Counted from the stretch's first letter, positions 17,794 to 27,505 are shown. The stretch is DNA of 64,000 nt from an uncultured Eubacteriales bacterium (GCA_900319795.1 ONPU01000006.1:1-64000); one strand, 5' to 3'. Translations and numbers: made by a program. The notes: generated by a model not told the origin, from the sequence alone.

Positions 17794-18661
17794 CTCTGCC
17801 TCCTCTCCGGAATCTCAGGCGTCCGGTATCATTTTTCTCCGTACGCGATCCTCTCTTCTGAATCTGATGGAGCTGTTCCCTCAGCTCACTGGCCGTCACG
17901 CCGGTCGTCAGCTCTCCCATATAGGCATACGAAACACGTCCGGTCTCTTCGGAGACAATGATCGTAAAGGAGTCGCTGACCTCGCTGATTCCGAGTCCCG
18001 CGCGGTGGCGGGTCCCGTATTTCTTATTGATTCTGACGTTGTCCGAAAGCGGCAGATAGCAGGTCGCGGCCAGAATCTTGTCCCCGCGCATAATCACCGC
18101 GCCGTCATGAAGCGGCGTATTGTGTTCGAAAATATTGATCAGGAGCTGTGAACTCACTTCGGCGTTCAGGATAATGCCGGTATCAATATATTCATTCAGG
18201 AAAATGTTCTGCTCGATCACGATCAGCGCGCCCGTACGGACCTCACTCATCTCGTTGACCGCGCGCACGATCTCGGTGATGGTCTGATCGGCAAATAACT
18301 GGTTCTTGTCCGAACTGTCCAGACGGAAGAACGAACTGACGAAATTCCGGTTTCCGAGCGACTCCAGCGCCTTTCGAAGCTCCGGCTGGAAAATGATGAC
18401 CAGGGCAATCAAAGCGATAGAGGCGATATTCTGTGTAATCCACAGGATTACGGACATTCGAAGGACACTCGCGATCGCGACAAAGGCGATCACGAAGAGA
18501 AATCCCTTCAGCAATGTATAGGCACGGGTTCTCTGGATCCAAACGATGCAGATATAGATCAGAAACGCCAGAATCAGGATTTCCAGCAGGTCGATGATCT
18601 GTATCTTCGGCATATACACACCGTTGAGCCAGTTTCCCAGAAGATCCGGAAGCTTCGCCAC
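17786..18661 (-). CDS. cdaA: Membrane diadenylate cyclase (c-di-AMP synthase)
   Basis: The 291-aa protein has three membrane helices (about 22-42, 51-70, 75-91), then a DisA_N/DAC domain. The catalytic motifs are DGA (186-188) and RHR (218-220, in GTRHRAGLG). It condenses two ATP to c-di-AMP, a second messenger that controls potassium, osmolyte and cell-wall balance. cdaR overlaps its end. glmM, often third in this operon, is absent; an HPr-like gene and dacA follow instead. Confidence 0.95.
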   Translation of the reverse strand: MAKLPDLLGNWLNGVYMPKIQIIDLLEILILAFLIYICIVWIQRTRAYTLLKGFLFVIAFVAIASVLRMSVILWITQNIASIALIALVIIFQPELRKALESLGNRNFVSSFFRLDSSDKNQLFADQTITEIVRAVNEMSEVRTGALIVIEQNIFLNEYIDTGIILNAEVSSQLLINIFEHNTPLHDGAVIMRGDKILAATCYLPLSDNVRINKKYGTRHRAGLGISEVSDSFTIIVSEETGRVSYAYMGELTTGVTASELREQLHQIQKRGSRTEKNDTGRLRFRRGGRDE

Positions 18662-18693
18662 AGTGTTTCCTCCTTTACAGCGAATTCGTAACT

Positions 18694-19656
18694 TCAGTCA
18701 TCCTCATCGTCATAATAGTAATCGTCATCTTCTTCCTCATACTCGTCTTCCTCTTCCTCTTCGTCATCCGCGTAGGAGGAATATTTCGGCACAGCCTTTA
18801 CATAATAGTAGTAATCGTCATCCTCGAAGCGCAGCTGCTCGCTCTTCTTAAAGTTGAGCGGCAGGAACAGAAGAAGAAAGATAAAGAGCATAAACGCCGA
18901 TGCCGCCGTACTGATGACAGCCGGGAAAAGGCTGAATTCCGTTCCCGCGCCGATATTTCCGAAAAAGAGGCAGAGCAGATAAATACCGCCGCCAAACAGC
19001 AGGGCGAAATAAAACGCGTAGTCAATCGCCAGTCTTCGGATCATATAGGTCAGGAACATACAGCTGGCCACCGCAATCAGCATCACGGCAAGATCCATTG
19101 TAAAAATGCTGTTCAGGAACAGCTTCAGCCGTTCCGTAAAATTCATTCCGTCAAGCGCCGGGAGCTGTCCGCCCGCTTCCGCGATACCGGCCAGGACGTG
19201 GAAAATGACCGTTCCGGGCAGGAGCGCGAACAGCACCGAAGGCTTCTTCTTCAGCCCGCAGTAAAGAGGCAGAAGCGGCGTAAAACCGAAATACATCGCA
19301 AGAGGCATTAAGAACGCGTACTTGAGCTCGTCCGGCACAAACCTGAGGAAAAGAAGAAACAGCACCAGAAGAATCGCCGCCGAGGCGCCTGCCAGATCCG
19401 GCCCCTTCGTATAGGCTGCCGCCGTCAGCATGATCGCCGCGGGCCAGAACATGAAGTTGAGGCTCAGTACGGCCGTCGCCGCGGAAGCCAGAATCATCAG
19501 CGGAATACTGATGAGGAAGCCCGTTCCCCCTGTGATGAGGCGGATCCAGAACAGGCAGAAAAAAGTCAGCGCAAAGCGGGCGGCCATATCCGCGTAGAGC
19601 GACCACCCACCGTATATTCTCTTGAGCTTTCCGCCCAGCTCCGAAAAGAGACTCAT
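18694..19656 (-). CDS. Polytopic membrane protein with acidic, Tyr-rich cytoplasmic tail
   Basis: The 320-aa protein has about seven to eight hydrophobic segments between residues 28 and 270, then a tail from about 275 that is almost all Asp, Glu and Tyr, with clusters such as DDDYYYYV and DDDYYYDDEDD. I do not recognise a named family. It overlaps the upstream small membrane protein by 4 bp and sits 32 bp before cdaA, so it is probably expressed with the c-di-AMP genes. The tail could bind cations or a basic partner; that is inference. Length and reading frame look intact. Confidence 0.7.
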   Translation of the reverse strand: MSLFSELGGKLKRIYGGWSLYADMAARFALTFFCLFWIRLITGGTGFLISIPLMILASAATAVLSLNFMFWPAAIMLTAAAYTKGPDLAGASAAILLVLFLLFLRFVPDELKYAFLMPLAMYFGFTPLLPLYCGLKKKPSVLFALLPGTVIFHVLAGIAEAGGQLPALDGMNFTERLKLFLNSIFTMDLAVMLIAVASCMFLTYMIRRLAIDYAFYFALLFGGGIYLLCLFFGNIGAGTEFSLFPAVISTAASAFMLFIFLLLFLPLNFKKSEQLRFEDDDYYYYVKAVPKYSSYADDEEEEEDEYEEEDDDYYYDDEDD

Positions 19657-20036
19657 TGCAGCATTTCCTTCAGATTCCCGAGATGCCTCTTGTAGGCCCC
19701 GAGATTCTCAGCTTCTTTGTTATATCTGTGCATCGAAAGACCGAATGTCATGAACAGCCAGATTCCGAGCATCGCCAGGTATACAGCGACCAGCACCGTG
19801 ATGACAAAGGGCAGGTCCATCCTGCCGACACGGGCCAGAAGTTCCTCCGCGTTGGACGCGACAAGAAGCCCCAGGATCAGTCCGTACGCAATTGTCGTGT
19901 AAATTGCCGTTCTGATCATCTGAAGCGCCACATAGTCCGACCTGTAATAGCGGAGGATATCCCGATGGCCGGTCCCCTTCTTCTCTTCATAGGCCGCCAT
20001 CCGGATCATTTCCCCAAGTCTTTGAAGATCCGGCAT
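19653..20036 (-). CDS. Small membrane protein of unknown function
   Basis: The 127-aa protein starts at ATG 20036 behind AAGGAGAG. The first 43 residues are charged (LGEMIRMAAYEEKKGTG, then RYYRSDYVALQMIRT); two membrane helices follow (about 45-64 and 78-100), then a C-terminal cytoplasmic segment with RYNKEAENLGAYKRHLGNLKEML. No known motif is visible. It overlaps the next gene by 4 bp (ATGA). The pair is probably a functional unit. Confidence 0.7.
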   Translation of the reverse strand: MPDLQRLGEMIRMAAYEEKKGTGHRDILRYYRSDYVALQMIRTAIYTTIAYGLILGLLVASNAEELLARVGRMDLPFVITVLVAVYLAMLGIWLFMTFGLSMHRYNKEAENLGAYKRHLGNLKEMLQ

Positions 20037-20057
20037 CTTCTCTCCTTTTAATCACTT

Positions 20058-20089
20058 CCGGGATACTCTTTGTCCCTCAAATATCCCGG
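20058..20089 (-). other. Hairpin in the leader of the small membrane protein gene
   Basis: CCGGGATA and TATCCCGG form an 8-bp stem around a 16-base loop, between the comF stop and the ribosome site of the next gene. No U-run follows, so it may be an mRNA-processing or stabilising hairpin. Confidence 0.35.
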
Positions 20090-20100
20090 TCGCAGACTTC

Positions 20101-20829
20101 CTACCATTCTATCATGAAGCCCGCTCCAATGCAAACCGCAAGGAAGAATACCTCCCTTGCTCCTGCCTCAAAAAGGGGTACGGCCGCGGCATCCACGGTT
20201 GAGCCGGTCGTATAGATATCATCAACTAAAATGATACGCCTGATAGCCCCGAGTTCCCCCTTCATCGAAAACGCGTGGGCCGTCTCTTCCGAGCGCCCCT
20301 TCGCGGTCAGAAGCTTCAATGCCCCGGTTTTTTCAACCCTTTGAAGGAGGTCCGTACGCATCGGAATTCCCGAAAGAAGCGAAATCTGCTCCGCGATCAG
20401 CTCCGCCTGATTGAATCCGCGTTTCAGGAAGCGGCTCGGATGAAGGGGTACCGGAACGAGCACGTCCGCCTCCCATTCCATGAGCTTTTCCCGGGCCTCC
20501 CGGTACGTCAGCGTCCCAAGAGCCTTTCCGTATTCCCTCCGGTCTTCGTATTTAAATGCCGCGATCGCGCGCTGCATCACGTCTTCATAGATCAGCGCCC
20601 CGAACCCCTCCGTGCACACATGGCTTTTCGTAAGGCAGTCCCCGCACAGCTCCTGGTCGTCCTCTACGGGTTTTCCGCATCTTTGACATCGTTTTGTCCG
20701 GATATACGGTATTTTCGAAGCGCATTCCGGACAGCAGATCTCTCCGGGCAGCATCACACCTCCGCAGACAAAACACCGCGGAGGATACAGAACATCGAGA
20801 AATTTTGTTCCGAAAGAACTCAGGGGCAT
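20101..20829 (-). CDS. comF: ComF-family amidophosphoribosyltransferase-like protein
   Basis: The 242-aa protein has an N-terminal double zinc-ribbon region: CFVCGG, CCPEC, CQRCGKP and CGDC within residues 18-66. A phosphoribosyltransferase domain follows, with the PRPP-binding VDDIYTTGSTVDA at about 200-212. Known ComFC proteins help single-stranded DNA uptake during natural transformation; the family is also widespread in non-competent bacteria. It overlaps the end of recD2 by 10 bp. comEC and a comEA-like gene are elsewhere in the window. Confidence 0.9.
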   Translation of the reverse strand: MPLSSFGTKFLDVLYPPRCFVCGGVMLPGEICCPECASKIPYIRTKRCQRCGKPVEDDQELCGDCLTKSHVCTEGFGALIYEDVMQRAIAAFKYEDRREYGKALGTLTYREAREKLMEWEADVLVPVPLHPSRFLKRGFNQAELIAEQISLLSGIPMRTDLLQRVEKTGALKLLTAKGRSEETAHAFSMKGELGAIRRIILVDDIYTTGSTVDAAAVPLFEAGAREVFFLAVCIGAGFMIEW

Positions 20830-23033
20830 AATTCGCGGATCCTTTGGTCAAGGGAAGTGAAGCGCTTTCGTTCGCTGACATTTTCGATCATGCCGCGGAC
20901 CGCCGACGAACTGCCGAGGATCATGACGCAGCGTTTCGCGCGCGTCACGGCCGTATAGAGCAGGTTCCGGGTCATCAGCATGGACGGGCCCGAAAGAATC
21001 GGGATGAGGACCGCGGGATATTCGCTTCCCTGCGATTTGTGAATGGTTACGGCGTAGGCGTGCTCCAGATCCTCCAGGTCCCCGAAGGGATAATCGACAA
21101 CCCGGCCTTCGTCGAATTCGATCTCGATGACATGGCCGAACTCATCGATTCTCTTCACAATTCCCATATCCCCGTTGAAAATGCCGCTTCCCGTCTCCAC
21201 GGGAATTCCGAACCTTCCCGGCACTTCCCAGGCGATCTGGTAATTGTTGCGGGTCTGCATGACCTTGTCTCCGACTCTGAAAATGCGGTCTCCGTACTGC
21301 TTTTCGGCCTTTTTCGGCGAAGGCGGATTCAGCTGTTCCTGAAGAACGCTGTTCAGCCGTTCCACGCCGAGGACGCCCTTTCGCATCGGAGAGAGCACCT
21401 GGATGTCCAGAGGCTTCGCCTCGACATAAGAGGGCAGACGGTCCCGGATCAGCTCGATCATATTCCGGATGATGCGTTCGGGATCATCCCGTTCCAGGAA
21501 GAGAAATTCCCGGCTGTTCGTTCCCAGGGTGATCTGCTCTCCTCTGTTGATTTTATGGGCATTGAGGACGATGTCGGAGCTTTCGGCCTGCCGGAAGATC
21601 CGGCTTAAGCGAATCGTCGGAAACGCGTCGGATGCAATGATATCCCTTAAAACAGCCCCCGGTCCCACCGAAGGCAGCTGGTCGACGTCCCCGACGAGGA
21701 TAAGTCTCGTTCCCCGCGCGACGGCGCAAAGCAGCGCGTTGAGAAGGCCGATGTCCACCATCGACATCTCATCGATAATGATCACATCCGCTTCGAGCGG
21801 GTTTTCGGCATTTCGTTCAAAGCGGGCCTCGCTCTCCGCTTCCGGCGAGCTCGAGACCTCCAGAAGGCGGTGAATCGTCAACGCCTCATATCCGGTCGCT
21901 TCCGTCATGCGTTTCGCGGCCCTTCCCGTCGGCGCCGCGAGAAGCACTTCCATGCCCTTTCGCATGAAGAAGCGGATCATTTCGTTGATCGTCGTCGTCT
22001 TGCCCGTTCCCGGGCCGCCGGTCAGTACCAGCACGGTATTGCAGACCGCGGAAATGACGGCTTTTCTCTGGATTTCGTCGAGCACGAGGCGGTGCTCCTG
22101 CTCCATTTTCCGAAGCTCTTCCATCACTTCCTCCCGATCCGTTCCGGTCGGAACCGACAGGTCCAGGAGCATGCGCGCGCTGTTCAGTTCAAGATAGTAA
22201 AGGCGTCCGGAATAGATGATGGTTCCGTCATCCGACTCCCTCGAAATGAGCTTGTGTTCGGAGATCAGGGCCGAAAGCGCGGGCCTCACCGCTTCGGGAT
22301 CCGCCTGGAGCATGGCTGAAGACCTTGAAACCAGCATTTCGAGCGGAAGGTAGACATTTCCCTCTCCCTGTGAGGCGGAAAGGACATAGAGAATGCCGCA
22401 TTTGAGGCGCATTTCCGAATCGGCGGCGATCCCCGCCCGGGCCGCGATCCGGTCCGCGGTGAGAAATCCCACCCCGTCGATATCTTCGGCAAGCTGATAG
22501 GGATTTTCCTTCAGGATTTTATAGAGATCCTCGCCGTAAGCTTTATAGATCCGGACAGCAAGTTTCAGGGAAATGCCGTATCCCTCGAGGAACATCATCG
22601 CGCGCCGCATCTCCCTTTGGGACGCGGCATATGTGCCGATCTCCCTCGCTCTTCTCGCGGAAATTCCCTTGACCTCGGCAAGCCGTTCGGGCTCCTCTTC
22701 CAGAATCCTCAAGGCATCCTCTCCGAAGTACTTGACGATCCTCGACGCCAGGGCCTTTCCGATTCCTTTGATCGCCCCGCTACCGAGATAGGTTTCAATG
22801 GTCTCCTTCGTCTCCGGGACATGATGTTCAAAGCGGTCCACTTTGAACTGCTTCCCGTAGGAAGCGTGCTCCGTGAACCGCCCGAAGGCTTCGATATAGG
22901 ACCCGGCCGCCATTTCGGCAAAATAGCCCACGCAGGTGATCTCCTTCCCGTCCGCCGTCAGTTCGAAGACGGTGTAGCCGTTGTCCTCATTTCGAAAAAT
23001 AATATGATCGACAATCCCGATAATGCTTTCCGT
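20820..23033 (-). CDS. recD2: RecD2-type helicase with apparent ACG start codon
   Basis: The first ATG/GTG/TTG that fits gives a protein missing its conserved N-terminus. Upstream, the same frame reads ESIIGIVDHIIFRNEDNGYTVFELTADGKEITCVGYFAEM, exactly the OB-like start of RecD2. An ideal AAGGAGG lies at 23040-23046, six bases before ACG at 23031-23033, where the family has its initiator Met. From there the protein is 737 aa, the normal length. It has helix-hairpin-helix repeats (about 90-200), Walker A LTGGPGTGKTTT (about 345-355), DEMSMVD and the C-terminal VTIHKSQGSEY. RecD2 is a 5'-3' DNA helicase acting outside RecBCD. Confidence 0.9.
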   Translation of the reverse strand, partial: TESIIGIVDHIIFRNEDNGYTVFELTADGKEITCVGYFAEMAAGSYIEAFGRFTEHASYGKQFKVDRFEHHVPETKETIETYLGSGAIKGIGKALASRIVKYFGEDALRILEEEPERLAEVKGISARRAREIGTYAASQREMRRAMMFLEGYGISLKLAVRIYKAYGEDLYKILKENPYQLAEDIDGVGFLTADRIAARAGIAADSEMRLKCGILYVLSASQGEGNVYLPLEMLVSRSSAMLQADPEAVRPALSALISEHKLISRESDDGTIIYSGRLYYLELNSARMLLDLSVPTGTDREEVMEELRKMEQEHRLVLDEIQRKAVISAVCNTVLVLTGGPGTGKTTTINEMIRFFMRKGMEVLLAAPTGRAAKRMTEATGYEALTIHRLLEVSSSPEAESEARFERNAENPLEADVIIIDEMSMVDIGLLNALLCAVARGTRLILVGDVDQLPSVGPGAVLRDIIASDAFPTIRLSRIFRQAESSDIVLNAHKINRGEQITLGTNSREFLFLERDDPERIIRNMIELIRDRLPSYVEAKPLDIQVLSPMRKGVLGVERLNSVLQEQLNPPSPKKAEKQYGDRIFRVGDKVMQTRNNYQIAWEVPGRFGIPVETGSGIFNGDMGIVKRIDEFGHVIEIEFDEGRVVDYPFGDLEDLEHAYAVTIHKSQGSEYPAVLIPILSGPSMLMTRNLLYTAVTRAKRCVMILGSSSAVRGMIENVSERKRFTSLDQRIRELCP

Positions 23034-23088
23034 AGCGATCCTCCTTCAAATCAGCCTTCCATCCGCTTTCCGCGGCATTTTCGTCAAA

Positions 23089-24087
23089 TCAATAGTCAAT
23101 CCGGCCGAGACGGTCCATCAGTTCCGTGTAATAGCCGGTGCCTAAAGCTACGGCATCGGACGGATTCTCGGCGACCATCGTGTTGATGCCCGTCTTCTCT
23201 TCAAGAAGTGTGGTCATCCCTGTAAGAAGCGCGCCGCCGCCCGTAAGGACAATGCCCCTCTGGGTGATGTCCGCGGCAAGTTCCGGTGTGATTCTCTCCA
23301 GAACGCCGTGCACCGCGTCCGCGATTTTTGTAACAGAGTCATGCAGGGCTTCACACATCTCCTCCGAGGTTATGGTCACCGTCTTCGGAAGGCCGGTCAT
23401 GACATTTCTTCCCGTAATCTGGAAGGTATCGTTCTTCGGAAGCTTGACGGCCGTGCCGATTTTGATCTTGACCTGCTCCACCTGCTCAAGGTCGATGAAG
23501 AGCGAATGGTCTCTTCGAATCGCGCGCGTGATCGCCTCGTTGAAGTCCGAACCGGCGACACGGATCGAATCTTTAATCACAGGTGCTCCGAGGGAAATGA
23601 CGGCGATATCCGTCGTACCCCCGCCGATATCCACGACGAGGTTGCCCACGGGCTTGGTCACGTCGATTCCTGCGCCGATCGCCGCCGCGACGACTTCCTC
23701 CACGATCACGACGTCGCGCGCGCCCGCCTGATAGGCCGCTTCCACAACCGCCCTGCGCTCCACTTCCGTGATGCCGCTCGGCACGCAGAGGGAGATATAG
23801 GGCTTGCGGAACATATGCCTTCCCATCGCCACCTGAATATAATGGCGCATCAGACGTTCCGTAACCGAATAGTCCGAGATGGTCCCGGCTTTAAACGGCT
23901 TGATCGCGACGATCCCGCTGGTGTTCCTTAGGATCAGCTGTCTCGCTTCCTCCCCGAAGGCCACCAGACGGTCGTGTTCCTTGTCATAGGCCGCCAGCGT
24001 CGGTTCATGGATGATCACACCGCGGCCTTTGTACCAGATCACGATGTTCGATGTTCCCAAATCAATTCCTATGTCCGTGTAGATCAT
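23089..24087 (-). CDS. MreB/Mbl-family actin-like cell-shape protein
   Basis: The ATG at 24087 is used because GGAG lies 5 bp upstream; a GTG two codons earlier overlaps that site. The 332-aa protein starts MIYTDIGIDLGTSNIVIWYKGRGVI with the phosphate-1 loop DLGTSN, then phosphate-2 VVDIGGGTTDIAVISLG (about 153-170) and the adenosine motif TGGGALLTGM (about 285-294). It forms filaments under the membrane that steer wall synthesis in rods. mreC and mreD are not adjacent, so it is more like Mbl or a second MreB. Which paralogue it is cannot be settled here. Confidence 0.9.
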   Translation of the reverse strand: MIYTDIGIDLGTSNIVIWYKGRGVIIHEPTLAAYDKEHDRLVAFGEEARQLILRNTSGIVAIKPFKAGTISDYSVTERLMRHYIQVAMGRHMFRKPYISLCVPSGITEVERRAVVEAAYQAGARDVVIVEEVVAAAIGAGIDVTKPVGNLVVDIGGGTTDIAVISLGAPVIKDSIRVAGSDFNEAITRAIRRDHSLFIDLEQVEQVKIKIGTAVKLPKNDTFQITGRNVMTGLPKTVTITSEEMCEALHDSVTKIADAVHGVLERITPELAADITQRGIVLTGGGALLTGMTTLLEEKTGINTMVAENPSDAVALGTGYYTELMDRLGRIDY

Positions 24088-24114
24088 ATGCACTCCAAAA
24101 TCTTTATTTTATGC

Positions 24115-25053
24115 TTATTTCGTTTCCGTCCGGGAAGCCATGTCGCGGATACCGTCCGCGAAGGAGATCTCCGGCACCCAGCCGCAGGCCTTCGTCGTTT
24201 CGGAGATATCCGCCGTCAGATGCATGACCTGCTTTTCCGCGTAAGGCTTTTCCCCAAATCCGATTTCCGCCCCCGGCGCGATGAGGTCCCGCAGTTCCTC
24301 AATATAGGATCGGAGCGTCCGCTCTTTTCCCGAAGCGATCAGGAAGGTTTTCCCGTCCGCCTTTTGGCAAAGACTGTCGTCCGAGCCGGTCTCTCCCAGC
24401 ATTCTGAGCGCCCTCGCGGCGTCCGCCGCCGAAAGATAGTCCCAGATCTGCTCTCCTTTTGTCGTGGAAATGTGTCTCCCCTCCAAAAGCGCGGATACAA
24501 GATCGGTAATGAGGGTTCTCTCTCCGTCATTCGGTCCGTAGAGAGACAGAATCCTTGTCCAGATATGAACCATGCCCTTCTTTGAGGCGGCCAGCCGGCT
24601 CATATGGCCCGCTGCCAGCTTTCCGGCACCGTAGGCATTTTCCGGGTGCGTGGGCGTATCAGGGGTCAGCCGCTCGTCATGGCGGCCGTATTCCGCCTGG
24701 GAACCCGCCCCGATGAAGCATTTGCATCCCAAACGTTCCGCGAGGTCAACGGCGTCGAGGGTATAGAATACATTTTGCGTATGGATCCGGGGATCGAACC
24801 GGTCCGGTCCTTTCGTCCCGCTCCAGCCCAGATGATAGAAGACGTCATATCGGCGTTCGTCCGGAGGGGAGAAGGACGCCATTTTCTCAAGCGAACAGAT
24901 ACACTTCATGATCCCCGGCTCATCGGGGATCCGCGCGTTGTGCGGCGAACCCTCGCGAAGCAGCACGAGGACTTCTGTATCCTGTTTTCTCAGTTCGTTT
25001 ATCAGCGCCGTTCCGACTACGCCGGTCGCGCCCGTAATGACCGCTCTTTTCAT
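24115..25053 (-). CDS. NAD(P)-dependent epimerase/dehydratase (extended SDR)
   Basis: The 312-aa protein has GATGVVGTALI (8-18), YHLGWSGT (about 72-79), GAGSQAEYG (Ser near 117) and the catalytic YGAGKLAA (Tyr and Lys near 142-146). Family relatives modify nucleotide sugars, including CDP-sugar reductases of the RfbJ type. It starts 7 bp after lepA and is probably co-transcribed with it. The substrate is not evident; a link to the CDP-glucose branch 10 kb away is only a possibility. Confidence 0.75.
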   Translation of the reverse strand: MKRAVITGATGVVGTALINELRKQDTEVLVLLREGSPHNARIPDEPGIMKCICSLEKMASFSPPDERRYDVFYHLGWSGTKGPDRFDPRIHTQNVFYTLDAVDLAERLGCKCFIGAGSQAEYGRHDERLTPDTPTHPENAYGAGKLAAGHMSRLAASKKGMVHIWTRILSLYGPNDGERTLITDLVSALLEGRHISTTKGEQIWDYLSAADAARALRMLGETGSDDSLCQKADGKTFLIASGKERTLRSYIEELRDLIAPGAEIGFGEKPYAEKQVMHLTADISETTKACGWVPEISFADGIRDMASRTETK

Positions 25054-25060
25054 CTGTCCG

Positions 25061-26866
25061 TCATTCTTCGTTCAGTTTCAGCACGTTGAGGAAGGCATCC
25101 TTCGGCACTTCCACGCTGCCGATCTGACGCATTTTCTTCTTTCCTTCCTTCTGTTTCTCCAAAAGCTTTCTCTTTCTGGAAATGTCACCGCCGTAACATT
25201 TCGCAAGAACATCCTTCCGCAGCTGGCGGACCGTCTCCCGGGCAATGATCTTGGAACCGATCGCCGCCTGAATCGGAATGTCGAAGAGCTGTCTCGGAAT
25301 CTCCTTCTTCAGACGCTCGCACATCTGGGAACCGCGCGCGTAGGCGTTCGGCGCGTAGACGATGAAGCTCAAGGCGTCCACCGTCTCGTGGTTGACCAGG
25401 ATGTCCATGCGGACAAGCTCGCTCCGCTCGTAGCCGCAGAACTCATAGTCAAAGCTCGCGTACCCTCTCGAACGGCCCTTCAGCGCGTCGAAGAAGTCGT
25501 AAATGATCTCGTTGAGAGGCAGCTTATAGCGAAGGACGGCTCTCGTTGTTTCGATATATTCCGTCTCTTCGTAGATGCCCCGCCGCTCCTGGCAGAGCGT
25601 CATGATGGAGCCGACATACTCGGAGGTCACCATGATCTCCGCTTTCACCATCGGCTCTTCCATATAGTCGATTTCAGACGCGTCCGGCATATTGGTCGGA
25701 TTGGTCAGGTCGATCACTTCTCCGTTCGTCTTATGGATTTTGTAAATAACGCTCGGCGCTGTCGTAATCAGATCCAGGTCGTACTCACGCTCCAGACGCT
25801 GTGTCACGACGTCGAGGTGGAGAAGGCCGAGGAAGCCGCAGCGGAAACCGAAGCCGAGGGCCTGGGAGGTCTCGGGTTCGTACTGCAGTGCCGCGTCATT
25901 GAGCTGAAGCTTTTCGAGCGCGTCGCGGAGGTCGGGATAACGCGGCGTCTCGGCCGGGTAAATCCCGCAGTAGACCATCGGAAGAGGTTCCTTGTATCCC
26001 GGAAGCGCTTCCGCGCACGGGTTCTCCGCGTAGGTGACCGTATCACCGACGCGGCTCAGCTTCATATCCTTAATGCTGGCTTCCAGATACCCGACCATGC
26101 CGGCGGACAGTTCTTCGGTGGGAATAAATTTGCCGGCACCGAAAATACCCACTTCGGTCACCTCAAATTCCCCACCGGTCGCCATCATGCGGATTTTCGT
26201 TCCGCGGGTCAGCTTTCCGTCGAAGAGGCGGATGAAGACAATCACGCCTCTGTAGCTGTCATAGAGCGAATCGAAGATCAGAGCCTTCAGCGGCTTGTCC
26301 GAATCCCCTTCGGGCGGCGGAAGACGCTTCACGATCTGTTCGAGCACTTCGTGTACATTTTCGCCGGTTTTCGCGGAAATGCGCGGGCAGTCCATGGCTT
26401 CGAGGCCGATCACGTCCTCAATCTCCTCCGCGGCCTTGTCGGGCTCCGCGCTCGGAAGATCGATCTTATTGATGACCGGCAGGATTTCCAGGTCATGGTC
26501 CAGAGCCAGGTATACATTTCCGAGAGTCTGCGCTTCCACGCCCTGTGTCGCGTCCACGACCAGCACCGCTCCGTCGCAGGCTGCCAGGGAACGGGACACT
26601 TCGTAGTTGAAGTCGACATGTCCCGGTGTGTCGATCAGGTTGAAGACATACTCTTCCCCGTCGTCCGCTTTGTAGATCGTACGAACGGTCTGCGCCTTGA
26701 TCGTGATGCCGCGCTCCCTCTCGAGATCCATATTGTCGAGTACCTGCTCCTGCATCTCGCGCTCCGTAAGGAGGCCGGTCTTTTCGATGATCCGGTCCGC
26801 GAGCGTACTTTTCCCGTGGTCGATATGCGCGATAATGCAGAAATTGCGAATTTTACTTTGATCCAT
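25061..26866 (-). CDS. lepA: Elongation factor 4 (LepA)
   Basis: The 601-aa GTPase has G1 AHIDHGKST (13-21), G2 [11 protein letters not shown]3 DTPGHVDF (about 78-85) and G4 NKID (about 132-135). The LepA-specific C-terminal domain contains [16 protein letters not shown] and [24 protein letters not shown]. It acts on ribosomes, in back-translocation or in initiation/assembly under stress. Length is normal (about 600 aa). An extended -10 promoter lies upstream at about 26950. Confidence 0.97.
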   Translation of the reverse strand: MDQSKIRNFCIIAHIDHGKSTLADRIIEKTGLLTEREMQEQVLDNMDLERERGITIKAQTVRTIYKADDGEEYVFNLIDTPGHVDFNYEVSRSLAACDGAVLVVDATQGVEAQTLGNVYLALDHDLEILPVINKIDLPSAEPDKAAEEIEDVIGLEAMDCPRISAKTGENVHEVLEQIVKRLPPPEGDSDKPLKALIFDSLYDSYRGVIVFIRLFDGKLTRGTKIRMMATGGEFEVTEVGIFGAGKFIPTEELSAGMVGYLEASIKDMKLSRVGDTVTYAENPCAEALPGYKEPLPMVYCGIYPAETPRYPDLRDALEKLQLNDAALQYEPETSQALGFGFRCGFLGLLHLDVVTQRLEREYDLDLITTAPSVIYKIHKTNGEVIDLTNPTNMPDASEIDYMEEPMVKAEIMVTSEYVGSIMTLCQERRGIYEETEYIETTRAVLRYKLPLNEIIYDFFDALKGRSRGYASFDYEFCGYERSELVRMDILVNHETVDALSFIVYAPNAYARGSQMCERLKKEIPRQLFDIPIQAAIGSKIIARETVRQLRKDVLAKCYGGDISRKRKLLEKQKEGKKKMRQIGSVEVPKDAFLNVLKLNEE

Positions 26867-26947
26867 TCCCGTTTCGTCTTTTCTCTTTCTATATTTTCAA
26901 AATCAAACGTCACTAAAGAAAGCGGTGAACCGGTCAACGCTTGTTTA

Positions 26948-26956
26948 AGTATAACA
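26948..26956 (-). promoter_or_regulatory. Extended -10 promoter candidate for lepA
   Basis: On the minus strand TGTTATACT contains TG-N-TATACT, an extended -10 element, about 80 bp before the lepA start. A -35 box at the usual distance is poor, which is common with extended -10 promoters. Confidence 0.5.
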
Positions 26957-26994
26957 CAATGATTCAACCGCCGCGACTTAAAAGCATAAAGGAT

Positions 26995-27486
26995 TCAGAA
27001 TCCCTGCTGCTGCCTGTATGTTCTTCCCTCACGCCTCCGAAGGGCGCCTTCCCATTCCATGCGCTCCGTGTCATTTGTAAGCTCAAGGCCATAGGGAATC
27101 GGCTTCGGATGTCCTTCGTCATCCACGCTGACCATCACGAGATACGCGTGGTTGATCAGATAGCGAAGCCCGGTTTCGCGCTCTTCCTTATAGGTATCGA
27201 CTCTCACTTCCATCGAAGTGTTGCCGACATAGGTCACGCGGGCAATGAGAACGATAATGTCGTTCAGGACCGCGCCCTCTTTAAACCGCAGATTGTCGAT
27301 CGCGCAGGTCGTGATCTGTCCCCCGCAGTGCCGCATGGCGGCGACGCCGGCCACCTCGTCGATCCACGCGAGGAGCTGCCCGCCGAACAGGCGGTTCTGT
27401 CCGTTGATGTCCGCGTAGCGAAGCAGTTTCGTCATCTCTGTCCTGGATTCTTCCACGGTCTTCATCTTCTTTTCGGAATTGCTCAT
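26995..27486 (-). CDS. Acyl-CoA thioesterase (hotdog fold, YciA/BACH-like)
   Basis: ATG 27486 follows AAGGAGGAGATT, so the longer open frame, which runs through repeat B, is not coding. The 163-aa protein has NRLFGGQLLAWIDEVAGVAAMRHCGG (about 31-56), the hotdog helix with the conserved Asp of the active site, and the beta-strand segments TCAIDNLRFKEGAVLNDIIVL and VTYVGNTSMEVRVDTYKE. It hydrolyses acyl-CoA thioesters in the cytoplasm. It is a single-domain form. Confidence 0.85.
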   Translation of the reverse strand: MSNSEKKMKTVEESRTEMTKLLRYADINGQNRLFGGQLLAWIDEVAGVAAMRHCGGQITTCAIDNLRFKEGAVLNDIIVLIARVTYVGNTSMEVRVDTYKEERETGLRYLINHAYLVMVSVDDEGHPKPIPYGLELTNDTERMEWEGALRRREGRTYRQQQGF

Positions 27487-27505
27487 AATCTCCTCCTTCC
27501 TTGGG

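Noticed and set aside
24908-26962. A 684-codon open frame on the plus strand opposite lepA
   Set aside because: It mirrors the third-position bias of lepA, has no family motifs and no ribosome site. LepA on the minus strand is unmistakable.
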